Source: Cyclina sinensis
Lineage: Eukaryota; Mollusca; Bivalvia; Venerida; Veneridae
Assembly: GCA_012932295.1 (NCBI GenBank)
Contig: JAAONU010000002.1
Location: forward strand, 19,747,770 to 19,811,769
Reading direction: 5' to 3'
Length of the DNA stretch: 64,000 nucleotides
In this document: positions 1 through 12,057 of the stretch, piece by piece
How positions within the stretch are numbered: the first letter of the stretch is position 1
How the letters are laid out: the number at the start of each line of letters is the position of its first letter
Notes under the pieces: generated by a model
Database searches by the model: none
What the model was told of the DNA's origin: nothing
What the model saw: the letters and a program-made list of their open reading frames with translations, nothing else
Position numbers and translations under genes: made by a program

Positions 1-247
1 CAGGCGCGTAGCTAGCCTATAAATAATGTGGATTCAAAATAATCTAGGGGGGTCAGGGGGCATGCCCCCCCTGAAAATTTTGAAATAAATGGTGCAATTT
101 GGTGCGTTTTGGGGCCTCCGGAGAGCTTTCTTGACCAACGAAAATCCATTTATTTTAGCATAAAAATGGAGATGAATAGCTTTACTTTTTTTTATCAAAA
201 TAATGTGGATTCAGCTGCGTACTTGCGTATAGGCAGCTACGCGCCTG
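1..247. mobile_element. MITE-like element with terminal inverted repeats
   Basis: The left end reads CAGGCGCGTAGCTAGCCTAT and the right end, reverse-complemented, reads CAGGCGCGTAGCTGCCTAT, so about 19 bases are inverted with one indel. Just inside each end is a direct copy of AATAATGTGGATTCA. The interior has a C-rich palindrome around 55-78 (CAGGGGGCATGCCCCC). There is no coding capacity. The left end coincides with the window edge, so the target duplication cannot be checked and the true start could be slightly upstream. Confidence 0.7.
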
Positions 248-469
248 GATATGATTAAATCACAGAACATTTTTTTCAGTATCACTTTTTTTTTGTCTGA
301 TTAATTCTTTTAGGTTTAAAGTTGATTTACAAACGTTAAAATAAAAAATATCAAAGTCCTGATGACCTTACCTAGTGTTCCGGTGAATAAAAATCAGTGT
401 AACTGACTGTGATTACATTCACTGCATTCTTTACTTTTAATCCTATTTTAAAAATTTTGTCACTTAAGG
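248..469. other. A+T-rich intronic sequence, nothing recognised
   Basis: No repeat module, exon or RNA gene was recognised here. Confidence 0.5.
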
Positions 470-885
470 AAACAAGAGCAACTGTAAGTGGGAGACACAC
501 TCGACTTTTTCCTACTTTCAAAGGCAAACACATCAGAGGAAGCACATTGTGGTGAAGGGATTTCAAATGAAACATCATTTGGAAATATAATTATCAAATC
601 CATCTATATATAACAAAGTTATAGCCAATTTTAGCAAAACTCAATAATTTGACTTTCAAAGTCAAGGTCAAGTTCAGTTTAACCTTCTTTGGAGGTATTG
701 TCTAAAAGGTAGTTATGTCCAAGCATGAAGACACTACATCCATTAATAACACAGATATAGCAAAGTTAAGCAATGTCAAGGTCATTTAAATGTCAAGGTT
801 ATACTTGAATTGTTCAACACTTATATTTTTATTTTCAGTGTTGTTTTGTCCCAGTATATATCAAATCTGTCCATAAATAACAACA
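470..885 (+). repeat. Family B repeat, 5' part
   Basis: It begins AACAAGAGCAACTG and then CACACTCGACTTTTTCCTAC, matching the start of the full-length B element at 46358. It continues with B modules (CAAAATTCAATAATTTGACC, GTCCAAGTATGAA-type motifs). It is cut at about 885 by a family A element and resumes at 2038. A later piece at 4850-4940 supplies the 3' end, so one old B element spans 470-4940 with younger elements inside. Confidence 0.75.
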
Positions 886-2037
886 ATAGGGCCATGATGG
901 CCCTAGATCACTCACCTGTATACTTTGCCTCTGGGTCTGCTGTTGAGCAAACATTAAAAGCTTTTTTAAGATTCTCCCTATATAAATCTATATAAATTCA
1001 AGTGACCTCCAGAGTATAGCCAATTTTCACTCAAGGAGCATAATTTGAACACATCTGGTAACTGACCTCTGCTCCATTAAAAACATCTAAGTTCTAGGCA
1101 CTGTGGCTTCAGACAAGAAGTTTTTTTAAAGTTTTCCCTATATAAGCCTTTGTAAAATCAACTGACCCCTGGGGCAGGGCCAAATTTGACTCTAGGGGTA
1201 CAATTTGAACAAACTTGGTAGAGGTCAACTAGACAAGGTTACATACCAAATCTTAAGGCTCAGGGCCTTGTGGTTTCAGACAAGAATTTTTTCAAAGTTT
1301 TCCCTATATATGCCTATGTAAAATCAATTTACTCACAGGGTGGGGCAAAATTTGACCCCTGAGATATGATTTGAACAAACTTTGTAAAGGTCCACTAGGC
1401 AATGCTACGTACCAAATCTTAAGGCTCTGGGCCTTATGGTTTCCCAAGAGAAGATTTTCAAAGTTTTCCCTATATAAGCCTATGCAACATCAATTGACCT
1501 CTGGGGCAGGGCCAAATTTGACAACAGGGGCATAATTTGAACAAACTTGGTAGAGGTCCACTAGACAATGCTACATACCAAATCTTAATGCTCAAAGCCT
1601 TGTGGTTTCTGACAAGAAGATTTTCAAAGTTTTCCCTTTATAAGATTATGTAAAATCAATTAACCCCCTGGGTGGAGCCAAATTTGACCCCCTCCTCACC
1701 AGGTGGGGCCAAATTGACCCCAGGGGTATAATTTGAACAAACTTGGTAGAGGTCTACAAAACAATGCTACATACCAAATCTTAAGGCTCAGGGCATTATG
1801 GTTTCAGACAAGAAGATTATTATTTTTTTCCTTTCAGTTACCATAGCAACCAGAGTTCTTTATTGAATTCAATTCTTTGAACAGCTTTGGTAGAGCTTCA
1901 TGCAAGAAATATTCCAGGCATCTTTTGTAAAAACTGGCTTAGTGGTTTAGGAGGAGAAGTCGTTCAAGTCAAATTGTTGACTACACACACTGACGGACCC
2001 CGGACAATCAATGATCACTTTGTGCTCAGGTGAGCTT
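886..2037 (+). repeat. Family A element nested in family B
   Basis: The 5' cap is GGGCCATGATGGCCCTAGAT followed by CACTCACCTG. The body is tandem modules of roughly 150-165 bp with the recurring phrases TTTGAACAAACTTGGTAGAGG, AGGCCTTGTGGTTTCAGACA and CCCTATATAAGCC. It ends at TGTGCTCAGGTGAGCTTAAA, after which B sequence resumes. Confidence 0.8.
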
Positions 2038-2407
2038 AAATTTTTAATACTTTGATAGTCAAGGTAATTTTAAGTTCAAGGTCAAACCTGAATAATTTAA
2101 AATGTAGGTTTTGCCATAAGTGTCATTTTGTCCTTGTATGAATCAAATCCAAATAAAATAACATGACCATGAAGGTCCAGTTAATTTTAAGGTCAAGGTT
2201 TTACTTGCATTATTCAACTTGTCAGTATTTTCATTAGTGTTGTTTTGTCCAAGTATGAATCAAATCTGTAATTTGATAAAGTTATTAGAATGTAACCAAA
2301 ATTCAATAATTTGACCTTGACTGTCAAAATCACTTTAAGGTTAAGGTCAAACTTGAATAATTTTACATCTAGGTTTTGTCATGAGTGTTGTTTTGTCCAA
2401 GTATTAA
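2038..2407 (+). repeat. Family B repeat, middle part
   Basis: Two B modules with TGACCTTGACTGTCAAAATC and TTGTTTTGTCCAAGTATGAA. They continue the element interrupted at 885 and are interrupted again at 2408 by a family D element. Confidence 0.7.
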
Positions 2408-3903
2408 TCAACTAGAACTATCACTGAATGCGATTCATACCCCCACCAATGTCCTTGACAGAAGACGACATGGAAAGGTGGTTAAGGGAATAACTTTAGT
2501 GGCATAAATACATATACATGTACTAAAACAAAGAAATTATCTCTGGTGAAAAAAACAAACAAATTGTACAGGTAATAGTATAAATATATATTGTCAAATC
2601 ATGTTCGAAACAGTTACAAATAACCTTTCATTTTCCCAATGTACTAAAACAAACAAAAGCAGTGAAGTTAAGAAAATAGCATAATTATGTCAAAATGTAA
2701 TTAAGAATGGAAAAACTTTGCATACTGAGCTTACTTGTTCTAGTTTTAGAAATATTCAAGTACATGTTAAAATTTCAGAACATTTTCTAAGTCAATTTTT
2801 GACCTTCAAGTGTGGCCTTGACCTTAAGCTGGCACAAGGGTAAGATGGGTTCTGCACATTGCCCAGTTGGGGTGAACATTTGAGTCAAGTTCAAAGAAAA
2901 TCCTTCCATTAGTATAGAATTTATAGAGCGGACACGACATATTGTCTAGCATCGATTGTAAGTAAATTAAAAGACTTAAAAAGGGGTATAACTTTGTCAA
3001 AATGCAATACAGAGTTTTGAAACTTGACCTGCATATCTTACTTGTGATACCTCATATATCTTTTAAGTTTCAAGCAAATACCTGTGCTAGTTTCAGAAAT
3101 ATTCAAGTACATGTTAAAATTTAAGAACATTTTCTAAGTGAATTTTAACCTTCAAGTGTGACCTTGACCTTAAGCCGGCACAAAGGTAACATGGGTTCTG
3201 CACATAACTTTGTTGAGTTGAACATTTGAGTAAAGTTTGAAGAAATTTCTTCCATTAGTATAGGATTTATAGAGCGGACACAACATATTGTCTAATATTT
3301 GATTGTATGTAAATTTGAAGACTTAAAAAGGGGCATAACTTTGTCAAAATGCATTACAGAGTTATGAAACTTGACCTGCATATCCTAATTGTGACAGTTC
3401 ATATATATTTTAAGTTTCAACCAAATACGTTTTCTAGGTTCAGAAATATTCAAATACATGTTAAAATTTAAGAATATTTTCTAAGTCAATTTTTGACCTT
3501 CAAGTGTGACCTTGACCGTAAGCCAGCAAAAGGGTAACATGGGTTCTGCACATCCCCTTGTTGAGGTGAACATTTGAGCCAAGATTAAAAAAAATCATTC
3601 AATTAGTGTAGGAGTTACAGAGCGGACACGACATAATGTCTAATATTTGATTGTTTGATATTTGACCTTCAATTGTGACCTTGACCTTGAGCTGACACAT
3701 GGGCAACATGGGTTCTGCACATCCCCTTGTTGAGGTGAACATTTCAGTCAAGTTTGAAGAAAATCCTTCAATTGGTATAGGATTTATAGAGCGGACACGA
3801 TAATGGAGACGGACGGAGGGACCGACGGACCGACCGACCGACTGACCGACGCGACAAAGTGAATCCATTATAGCCCCCCCACATTTTGTGGTGGGGGTAT
3901 AAC
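2408..3903 (+). repeat. Family D element (D1), full length
   Basis: It starts AACTAGAACTATCACTGAAT. The 5' cap ATACCCCCACC at 2437-2447 is the exact reverse complement of GGTGGGGGTAT at 3890-3900, which is followed by AACAA. The body has tandem modules with TCAAGTGTGACCTTGACCTT, and a run of GACGGACGG/GACCGACCG repeats at 3790-3850 precedes the 3' cap. Reading frames across it have no family resemblance and look like chance. Confidence 0.75.
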
Positions 3904-4849
3904 AAAATGGCCCTAGATCACTCACCTGAATACTTTGCCTTTGGGTCTGCTATTGAGCTAACATCAAAAGCCTATGCAACATCAACTGACCCCTGGGGGA
4001 GGGCCAAATTTGACAACAGGGGCATAACTTGAAACTTGGTAGAGGTCCACTAGACAATGCTACATACCAAATCTTAAGGCTCAGGGCCTTCTGGTTTCTG
4101 ACAAGAAGATTTTCAAAGTTTTCCCTTTATAAGCTTATGTAAAATCAATTGACCCCTGGGGCAGGGCAAAATTTGACCCCAGGGGCATAACTTGAACAAA
4201 CTTGGTAGAGGTCCACTAGACAATAATACATACTAAATCTTAAGGCTCAGGGCCTTGTGGTTTCAGACAAGAAGATTTTTAAAGTTTCACTATATAAGCC
4301 TATGTAAAATCAATTGACCCCCGGGATGGGGCCAAATTTGACCCAGGAAGTATAATTTGAACAAACTTGGTAGAGTTTCACTAGACAATGCTACACACCA
4401 AATCTTAAGGCTCAGGCCCTTGTGATTAAAATCAGAAGATTTTTAAAGTTTCACTATATAACCCTTTGTAAAATCATTGTCCCAGGGGTCGGTGCCAAAT
4501 TTGACCCCAGGGGTATAATTTGAACAAATTTGGTAGAGGTCCACTAGACAATGCTACACACCAAATCTTAAGGCTCAGGACCTTGTGGTTTCAGACAAGA
4601 AGATTTTCAAAGTTTTTCCTTTCAGTTGCCATAGCAACCAGAGTTCCTGATGGAATTGAATTCTTTGAACAACTTTGGGAGAGCTTCATGCATGGAATAT
4701 CCCAGGCATGTTTTGTCAATGTTGGCTTAGCGGTTTAGGAGGAAATGTCGTTCAAGTCAAATTGTTGATGACCCACGACGGATGCCGACGGACGCCAGAC
4801 AATCAATGATCCCAAAAGTTTACCCTGAGCAGTGCTCGTATGAGCTAAA
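3904..4849 (+). repeat. Family A element, nested
   Basis: A slightly truncated 5' cap (AATGGCCCTAGATCACTCAC) is followed by four to five A modules and the 3' region with GACGGATGCCGACGGACGCC and a decayed hairpin ending TGAGCTAAAAAG. Family B 3' sequence follows directly. Confidence 0.75.
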
Positions 4850-4940
4850 AAGTTATGATCAATATTAAAGTTTTCAGACTGCAATGGCAACGACAACGAC
4901 ACCATGACTGTAGCAATAGCTCGATTTTTTCCCCATGTGC
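4850..4940 (+). repeat. Family B repeat, 3' end
   Basis: The stretch TATGATCAATATTAAAGTTT, then CAACGACACCATGACTGTAG and CTCGATTTTTT, matches the 3' end of B elements at 17500-17590 and 49160-49275. It closes the interrupted element that starts at 470. Confidence 0.7.
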
Positions 4941-5404
4941 ATAATAACTAACCACGGCAAATATTAATGGAAGGTTTCTATTTCAAATTCCTTAGAAGCT
5001 ATGTGTGACACATACTTTTTGGATGGATGGACAGATGGAGGATAGACAAAGGTAAATCAAATTTTATGGGAGCATAAAAATGGAGCTATTTGCCCATTCC
5101 TTTAGAGTTCAAAAATATAAACAGTATGATCAAAGTTAACAGAATGTGACTAGGAAAGAAGAGTTTAATACAGACACAATCATTCCAGAGCCAATTTTGA
5201 TCATGATAGCCCTGGATTGCTCAACTGAGTAATCTGGCTTTGGGTATGCTGGTGAGCAAACATCAGAAGCGATATTACAGTTTTTAAACTGAACCTTTGC
5301 AGCAGAGCCAATTTTGACCCAAGATACATAAACTGAACTAGCGGTTTTTGAGGAAATGTCATTTGAAGCAAAATCTTTACAACTAAAGCAAGTCACATAA
5401 ATGA
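4941..5404 (+). repeat. Decayed repeat remnants including a family A fragment
   Basis: A 3' tail of another element (GGATGGATGGACAGATGG, then GGGAGCATAAAAA) ends near 5087. From about 5200 the sequence GATAGCCCTGGATTGCTCAA with GAGCAAACATCAGAAGC is a diverged family A 5' end. Nothing coding was seen. Confidence 0.5.
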
Positions 5405-6267
5405 CAAATACCCCTACACTCCGCTAGGACACAGGACTGAAGGCTTTGTAAAAAAAATGGTGTCATTGCAAAATTATTGCATGGCAGTGGAATGAACAAA
5501 CATGCTTATGATGCTATTTTATTTGATGGTATGATGTAATAGAAGTCATAAAATACCAAGAAGGGAAAATTTGTATGGAGTATTATGACCCAGACAAGGT
5601 CCAATTGCTCAATCATCAACATTTTTTACCTCTGACCAGTCACTGTGACCATGACCTTTGAGCTATGGACCTGAGATTTTAAGGTAATATTTGAAAATCC
5701 TTACATGAATATGGAACTTATGGTCCAGACAAGGTCTATAATTTGACAAATCACTGTGACCTTGACCTTTGAGAAAGACACTCATATCTTGTCTATGGCA
5801 CACTGTCTAATCTTTCAAAATCCTTCCTTGTATAAAAAAATTATGGCCTGGACAAGGTCTATCATCAATTTTTCACCTTTAACTTGTGACTTTGACCTTT
5901 GAGCTATGGACCTGGGTCTTACAAATAACAAACAGTTTCATCAAGGTGAACAATGTGCCAAGGTATTTTAAAATCCTTCCATGCATAGAGAAGTTATGAC
6001 CTGGACAAATTCTTTAATCAATTTTTTTTACCTTTAACCAGTGAAATGTGACCTTGACATTTAAACTATGGTCCTGGTATTAAACTCCACACACTATCTA
6101 ATCAAGGTGAACAAATATGTCAAGGTATTTTAAATTCCTTCCATGCATGGAGGACTTATGGCCTGGACAATGTCTAAAATCAACATTTTTTACATTTAAC
6201 CAGTGACTATGAACTTGACTTTTGAGCTATGGACCTGGGTCTTACACATGACACACTGTCTCATCAA
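5405..6267 (+). repeat. Family E repeat, left part
   Basis: About five modules, each carrying TGACCTTGACCTTTGAGCTA, CACACTGTCTAATCAAGG and TTTTAAAATCCTTCCATGCA. The element is cut at 6267 by a family F element and resumes at 7862 in the middle of a module. Confidence 0.7.
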
Positions 6268-7861
6268 AGTGAACAAGAGATGTTTGTAAAACATGTATGT
6301 CCCCTTAGCGTCTTATCCCTAGAGGCAGCCATGAAGGTTTGAGGAACTGAGACCAAGCATTCTATTGACTTGAAACCATTTTGCTATTCAAGGACACTGT
6401 GACCATGGCCTTTGACCTGATGACCTGAAAAACCATAGTTGTCATCTACTGATCATGACAAACCTACATACTAAGTCTGACGATCCTGGGACCAAGGATT
6501 CCCTAGATATTCAGCAGAAATTGTTTTGCTTTTCAAGGTAACTATACCTTGATCTTTGACCTAATATCCCTACAAACTACAGGGGTCATCTAATTGTCAT
6601 GACCAACCTACCTATGAAGTTTTGAGGGGCTGGGCCGAAGCATTCTATAGTTATTGATCAGACACTGTTTTGCTATACAAGGTCACTGTGACCTTGAACT
6701 TTGACCTGAAAAGCTACAGGGATTATTTACCAGTCATAACTAATCTATACACTAAGTTTTAAGAACCTGGGATGAAGGTTTCTATAATTATTGATTGGAA
6801 ACCGTTTTGCTGTTCAAGGTCACTCTGATCTTGACCTTCGACCTGGTGACCTGAAAAACTATAGGGTCACTTACTTGTCATGACCAGCCTACACAATAAG
6901 TTTGAACAACCTGGGACCAAGGGTTCTATAGTTTTTGATCGGGAACTGTTTAGCTATTTAAGATCACTGTGACCATGACCTTTGACCTGGTGACATGAAA
7001 AACTATAGGGGTCATCTACTGATTATGTTCAACCTACACACTGAGGATGAAGAACATGGGACCAAGCCTTCTACAGTTATTTGCTTATTAAGCTCACTAT
7101 GACCTTGACCTTTGACCTGGTGATCTGAAAAAAACGTTTGGGGTCATCTACTGGTCATGAACAACCTATATACTAAGTTTAAATAACCTAGAACCAAGGG
7201 TTCTATAGTTATTGATCAGGAACTGTTTTGTTCTTCAAGATCACTGTCACCTCGACCTTTGACCTGGTGACCTGAAAACTATTTGGTCATCTACTGGTCA
7301 TGACTAACCTAAATACTAAGTTTAAACAAACTGGGACCAAGGGTTCTTTAGGTATTGATCGGAATCTGTTTTGTTATCCAAGGTCACTCTGACCTTGACA
7401 TTTGACCTGGTGATTTGAGAAACCATAGTAGTCATCTAATAATCATGACGAACCTACAAACTATGTTTGAACAACCTGGACCAAGGGTTCTATAGTTATT
7501 GATCGGTGACATGCAAAATTATAGGGGCCATCTACTGATTATGTTCAACCTACACACTAAGGATGAAGAACATGGGACCAAGCCTTCTACAGTTATTTGC
7601 TGGTCATGACCAACCTACATGCTAAGATTAAACAACGGACTATTACTGATTGAAAACCATTTTGCTATTCAAGGTCACTGTGACCTTGACCTTTGACCTG
7701 GTGATGTTAAATACTATAGGGGTCATCTACTGGTCATGACAAAGCTACATACCAAGTCTGAAGAAGGTTGGTCTAGGGGTTTTATATCTACAAAGTGTCA
7801 ACTTAACGACCCAAAACTATATGCCCCCTTATCTTCGATGGGGGGTGCGGGGGGGCATAAC
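6268..7861 (+). repeat. Family F element inserted into family E
   Basis: It starts AACAAGAGATGTTTGTAAAA with the cap TATGTCCCC and ends at GGGGGGGCATAAC, so the cap pairs imperfectly with its 3' partner. Some ten modules of about 130-145 bp contain TTCTATAGTTATTGATCGG and TCAAGGTCACTGTGACCTTG. Two modules (6681-6693 and 7673-7685) contain a perfect GGTCACTGTGACC palindrome. Confidence 0.78.
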
Positions 7862-7915
7862 AAATGCACAAAGGTATTTTAAAATCTTCCATGCATAGAG
7901 AAGGCATGTCACCTT
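7862..7915 (+). repeat. Family E repeat, right part
   Basis: AAATGCACAAAGGTATTTTA then CTTCCATGCATAGAGAAGG resumes the E module interrupted at 6267. The intact neighbouring modules show the uninterrupted sequence. Confidence 0.65.
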
Positions 7916-9273
7916 GTGGAAGCTGAAATACTATTTCTGATAAGAAGATTTTCTAAGAGTTTTATATTTTAGACATACAGGACCATCAGTGCATGGCCAA
8001 TTTTGACTCCTGGGAAATAATTTGAACATCTTGACAAAGATCAACTACACAATGCTACAAACCAAATTTTCAGACTGTTGACCATGCAGTTTCAGAGAGG
8101 ATGATTTTTGAAGTATTTCCTATATAACTCAATGTCAAGTGACCCCTCAAGTAGGGTCAAGTCTAACCCAAGAGACATAATTTTAATAATTTGGAAGAGA
8201 TTCACTAGATGATGCTACATACCAAATCTTAAAGCTAAGGGTCTAGTAGTTTCAGAGAAGATTTTCACTTTTTCCTAAATATATCAGGTGGCCCCCTACG
8301 GCAGGGCCAATTTTAACCCTTGGGAAATAATTTTAACAAAACAAACCAAATATCTAACATCAAGCGCTGACTGTTCCTGACAAGATTTTCAAGCAGTTTA
8401 TATTTTACACACATAGGACTCCTAGGGAAGAGTCAATTATGATCTCAGGGGCATTATTTTAACACTGCTAGCTAGATGATGTTCCATACAAAACACTTCA
8501 GCTCTAGGCCTTGTGGTTTTAGACAAAAAGATTGACAAAGTTTTCATTCTATAAGCCTATGTTAAATGAAGTGTCTGCTGGGCAGGGTCATAAATGACCT
8601 CAGACACATAAATTTAACAATCTTGGTGAGGATATCTAGATGATGCTCCAGGCAAAATTTTTCAGCTCTAGGTCCTGTGGTTTCAGACAAGAAGATTTTC
8701 AAAGTTTCTCCTGTATATTTCTATATGCAAAACATATGATCCCTGGGGTGGGGCTAATTTTGAACCAAGGGAAATAATTTAAACAATCTTGGTAGAGGTT
8801 TACTAGAGGATGCCTTATACCGAATTTCAGAGCTCTGGGCCAAGTGGTTTCAGACAAGAAGATTTTTTAAGTTTTTCACTTTGGTTGCCATAGCAACTAG
8901 AGTTCTGCATGGAATTAAATTCTTTGAACAACTTTGGTAGGGCTTAATGCAAGAAACACCCAAGCAAAGTTTCCATCAGTTTGGCCCAGCAGTTTTAGAA
9001 AAGATATTGCTTAAAGCAAAAGTGGACGACACACAATTAATGATCAACACAGTCCAGTCACAACTGCACACCATGAGTAGGTTGTGCTCATGTGAGCTGA
9101 AAAGAGCAATATAAGGGACATTTCTATTATGTTTGGTTGAAAATGGCTTTGCAGTTTTGGAAGAGATGTCAACTGAAGTAAAATGTTGACGTTGGACAAT
9201 GGACTACGGACACTGGACACAGGGTGATCCCAATAGTTCACCTTGAGGATATGCTCAGGTGAGCTAAAAACAG
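7916..9273 (+). repeat. Family A repeat, diverged, two 3' ends
   Basis: Diverged A modules run up to the tail TGTGCTCATGTGAGCTGAAA near 9100. A second tail, ATGCTCAGGTGAGCTAAAAA, ends at 9273. There is no clear 5' cap. The exon at 9338 lies 65 bp beyond. Confidence 0.65.
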
Positions 9274-9337
9274 CACAATATATGCATTCTAGTCAGTAAA
9301 AGACTGTGAATTTCAAAAAAGGAGTTACTATGTATAC

Positions 9338-9453
9338 CTTCAAAACAAGAAGCACTACAGGGTGACCAGTCAGAATATTCAGTAACCTCACAGTCTACAG
9401 GACATGGTAACAGGCATGACTGCTTTGTAGATGGCTTCACCTTCAGAGTGCAC
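9338..9453 (-). CDS. THSD7-like gene, internal coding exon 3 of 3 in window (TSP1 repeat)
   Basis: Too short to appear as an ATG-initiated reading frame, this exon was found by translating the minus strand. The acceptor is AATTTCAG|GTGCAC and the donor is TGAAG|GTATAC. The 116 bp enter in phase 2 and leave in phase 1. The first base completes the arginine codon begun by the exon at 23205, giving NDIRCTLKVKPSTKQSC, followed by CPVDCEVTEYSDWSPCSASC, a TSP1 core preceded by the C-P-x-D-C signature typical of THSD7 repeats. The peptide ends FEG in mid-domain, so the rest of the repeat must lie on a further exon below position 9338. I could not find that exon in the window. The 13.75 kb intron separating it from exon 2 is almost entirely repeats. 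Confidence 0.87.
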
Positions 9454-9588
9454 CTGAAATTTTTGAGTTTAGCACAGTTTATTTAGCATACTAATAACAA
9501 ATCTGGTGTATGGTGAAATCATTTAAATGTGAGATGAAATTTCCATTAAATGGCAAAAATGGTAACAGTCCAAAAAACTAGAGCTATC

Positions 9589-11028
9589 ACTAAATGTGAT
9601 TAATACCCCCAAAACACCGCTACAGAACAGAAGAAGTTATTAATTCAGTAACAGAATACTTCGTAAAAAAATTGGAAAAGAGTTATGGTTGTGGGCAATT
9701 AAAGATAGTTGTGGTTCTTGTACATTCCATTTCCTCTCATTGCGCTTGACCATTGTATGAAATTGCATTGAATTCCAAAAAAATAGTTTTCAAGTTATTC
9801 TCCAGACAAAGAAAATAAACAAAGGGCAATAACTGTGCAAACAGTGAAGAAAGAGTTATAGCTCTTGTACATTGCAGATCCACTCAATGTGCTTGACCAT
9901 TGTATGAAGTTGCATTGAATTCCAACGATGAGTTTCCAAATGTTCTGGAAAAGGAAATCCAAAGAAGGGCAATAACTCAACAAATAGTGAAGATGGAGTT
10001 ATAGCTCTAATACAATGCACTTTCTCTCATTGTATGAAGTTGCACTGAATTCCAACCAGTAGTTTTCAAGTTATGCTCCAAATAAAGAAAACAAACTAAG
10101 GGTAATAACTCTGCAAATAGAGAAGATGGAGTTATGATTCTTGGACACTGCGCTTCCTCTCATTGTGCTTGACCATTGTATGAAGTTGCACTGAATTCCA
10201 ACTAGTAGTTTTCAAGTTATCCTCCATACAAAGGATAACAAACAAAGGGCAATAACTCTGCAAATAGTAAACATTGAGTTATGATTCTTGGACAATGCGC
10301 TTCCTCTCATTGTGCTTGACCATTGTATGAAGTTGCACTGAATTCCAACCAGTAGTTTTCAAGCTATGCTCCAAATAAAGAAAACAAATAAAGAATAATA
10401 ACTCTGCAAATAGAGAATTTGGAGTCATGATTCTTGATCACTGCACTTCCTCTCAATGTGCTTGACCATTGTATGATGTTGCATCGAATTCAAACCAGTA
10501 GTTTTCATGTTTTGCTCCCCACAAAGGAGAACAAACAAAGGGCAATAACTATGTAAATAGTAAGATGGAGTTATGATTCTTGGACACTGCATTTCCGCTC
10601 ACTGTGCTTGACCATTGTATGAAGTAGCACTGAATTCCAACCAGTAGTTTTCAAGTTATGCTCCGGACAAAGAAAACCAATAAAGGGCAATAACTCTGCA
10701 AATAGAGAATTTGGAGTCATGATTCTTGATCACTGCACTTCCTCTCATTGTGCTTGACAATTGTATGAAGTTGCATTGAATTCCAACCAGTGGTTTTTAA
10801 GTTATGCTCCGGACAAGGAAAATCAATAAAGGGCAATAACTCTGAAAATAGTGAAGATGGAGTTATGATTCTTGGACACTGCACTTCCTCTCATTGTGCT
10901 TGACCATTGTATGAAGTTGCACTGAATTCCAACCAGAAGTTTTCAAGTTATGCTCCGGACAAGGTAAACCCCGACCGACCGCCAGACCGACCAACCACCA
11001 GGTGACTTCGCTTTGGGGGTATAATACG
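9589..11028 (+). repeat. Family D element (D2), full length, 146 bp period
   Basis: It begins ACTAGAGCTATCACTAAATG. The cap ATACCCCCAAA at 9603 is the exact reverse complement of TTTGGGGGTAT at 11012-11022. The repeated landmark TGTATGAAGTTGCA recurs at intervals of 146-147 bp six times between 10031 and 10908. Each module also holds TTCCTCTCATTGTGCTTGAC and AAAGGGCAATAACTCTGCAA. The 3' region is CCCCGACCGACCGCCAGACC. Confidence 0.8.
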
Positions 11029-11592
11029 ATGAAATCAATTTAATATATAAATTATAATCAAACATTCTTGATAAAGCATAAATGTTAATATCGTCACAGA
11101 TTTTTATTTTTTTTTTTTTGCAGCTAGTATCACGTGAAAAAGGATTTTTATAGTATTTTTACTGTTAGTATCACGTGAAAAATTTTTTTTATTTAAAAAT
11201 TTGTTGGCAGCAAGTATCATATGAAATGTAATAATAACGGTGAAATTAAGCAAAGTAAACTGTATTAACATTGTTCAAAATTAATGGAAAAAATCAAAAC
11301 TAAACATTATATATCTTATTGATTTGTCTGAGAGACAGAAATGAGAAAATGCAGTCCTAAACCCTCTTCTATTAGTTGATAAACTCCTTTTTATTTTAAC
11401 TTCCAAACGAAACAAAACGTAACATTTACATTACCTTCTCTAAATTCATGAAATATTTACAAAATTAGACAGCTGTCAGACAACTTGGCCTTCACAAAGC
11501 AAATAAATGAACCATCTATTCATATTTTGGTACCGTAGATCGTTTCCATACATGTTACATATACGCATTTTTATCTTTTTTGATTGATAGGT
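11029..11592. other. A+T-rich spacer with three short direct repeats
   Basis: The motif AGTATCACGTGAAAAA occurs at 11126 and 11167, with a decayed third copy (AGTATCATATGAAA) at 11213. Two copies carry the E-box CACGTG. Nothing else was recognised. The LINE relic starts at 11593. Confidence 0.5.
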
Positions 11593-12057
11593 ATGACAAC
11601 ACTAAATCTTATTAACTCACTTAATATCAGAGGCTTATCAAGAAGCACAAAAAGACATCAAGTTTTTCATTATTTACAAGATAGCAATTATGATATATGT
11701 TTATTACAGGAAACTCATTCCACTTTCAACAATAAACAATTATAGAAAGCTGAATGGAAAGGGCAATCTTTTTATAGTGGTAAAAAAAGTAATAGTGAAG
11801 GTGTTGCTATTTTGTTTAATAAAAATTTCACAGGAAAAAAAATCCAATTTTAAAGAAAATATACCTGGGCGCTTAGTTTCAATCAATATACATATGGAAG
11901 AATGGCAATTCACTCTTTTTAATATTTATGGTCCAAACAAAGATGACAGTAACTTCTTTCAAATTTTGAATAAAGAAATATCAAGCAAAATAGAAACTAA
12001 TCTTATATTAGCTGGAGATTTCAATTTGGTAATGGACATTTCACAAGATAAAACAAG
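11593..12057 (+). pseudogene. L1/Tx1-like LINE relic, endonuclease part
   Basis: From the ATG at 11593 the frame reads MTTLNLINSLNIRGLSR, then YDICLLQETHSTF. These are the N-terminal strand and the catalytic LQETH motif of the exonuclease-endonuclease-phosphatase domain of L1-type non-LTR retrotransposons. After an in-frame stop and frame change it continues with LFNIYGPNKDD and LILAGDFNLVMD, the later catalytic motifs. The domain is cut at 12057 by a family A repeat and resumes at about 13812 with LIDIWRLLNP, the next conserved block. Several stops and frameshifts mark it as dead. Confidence 0.75.
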
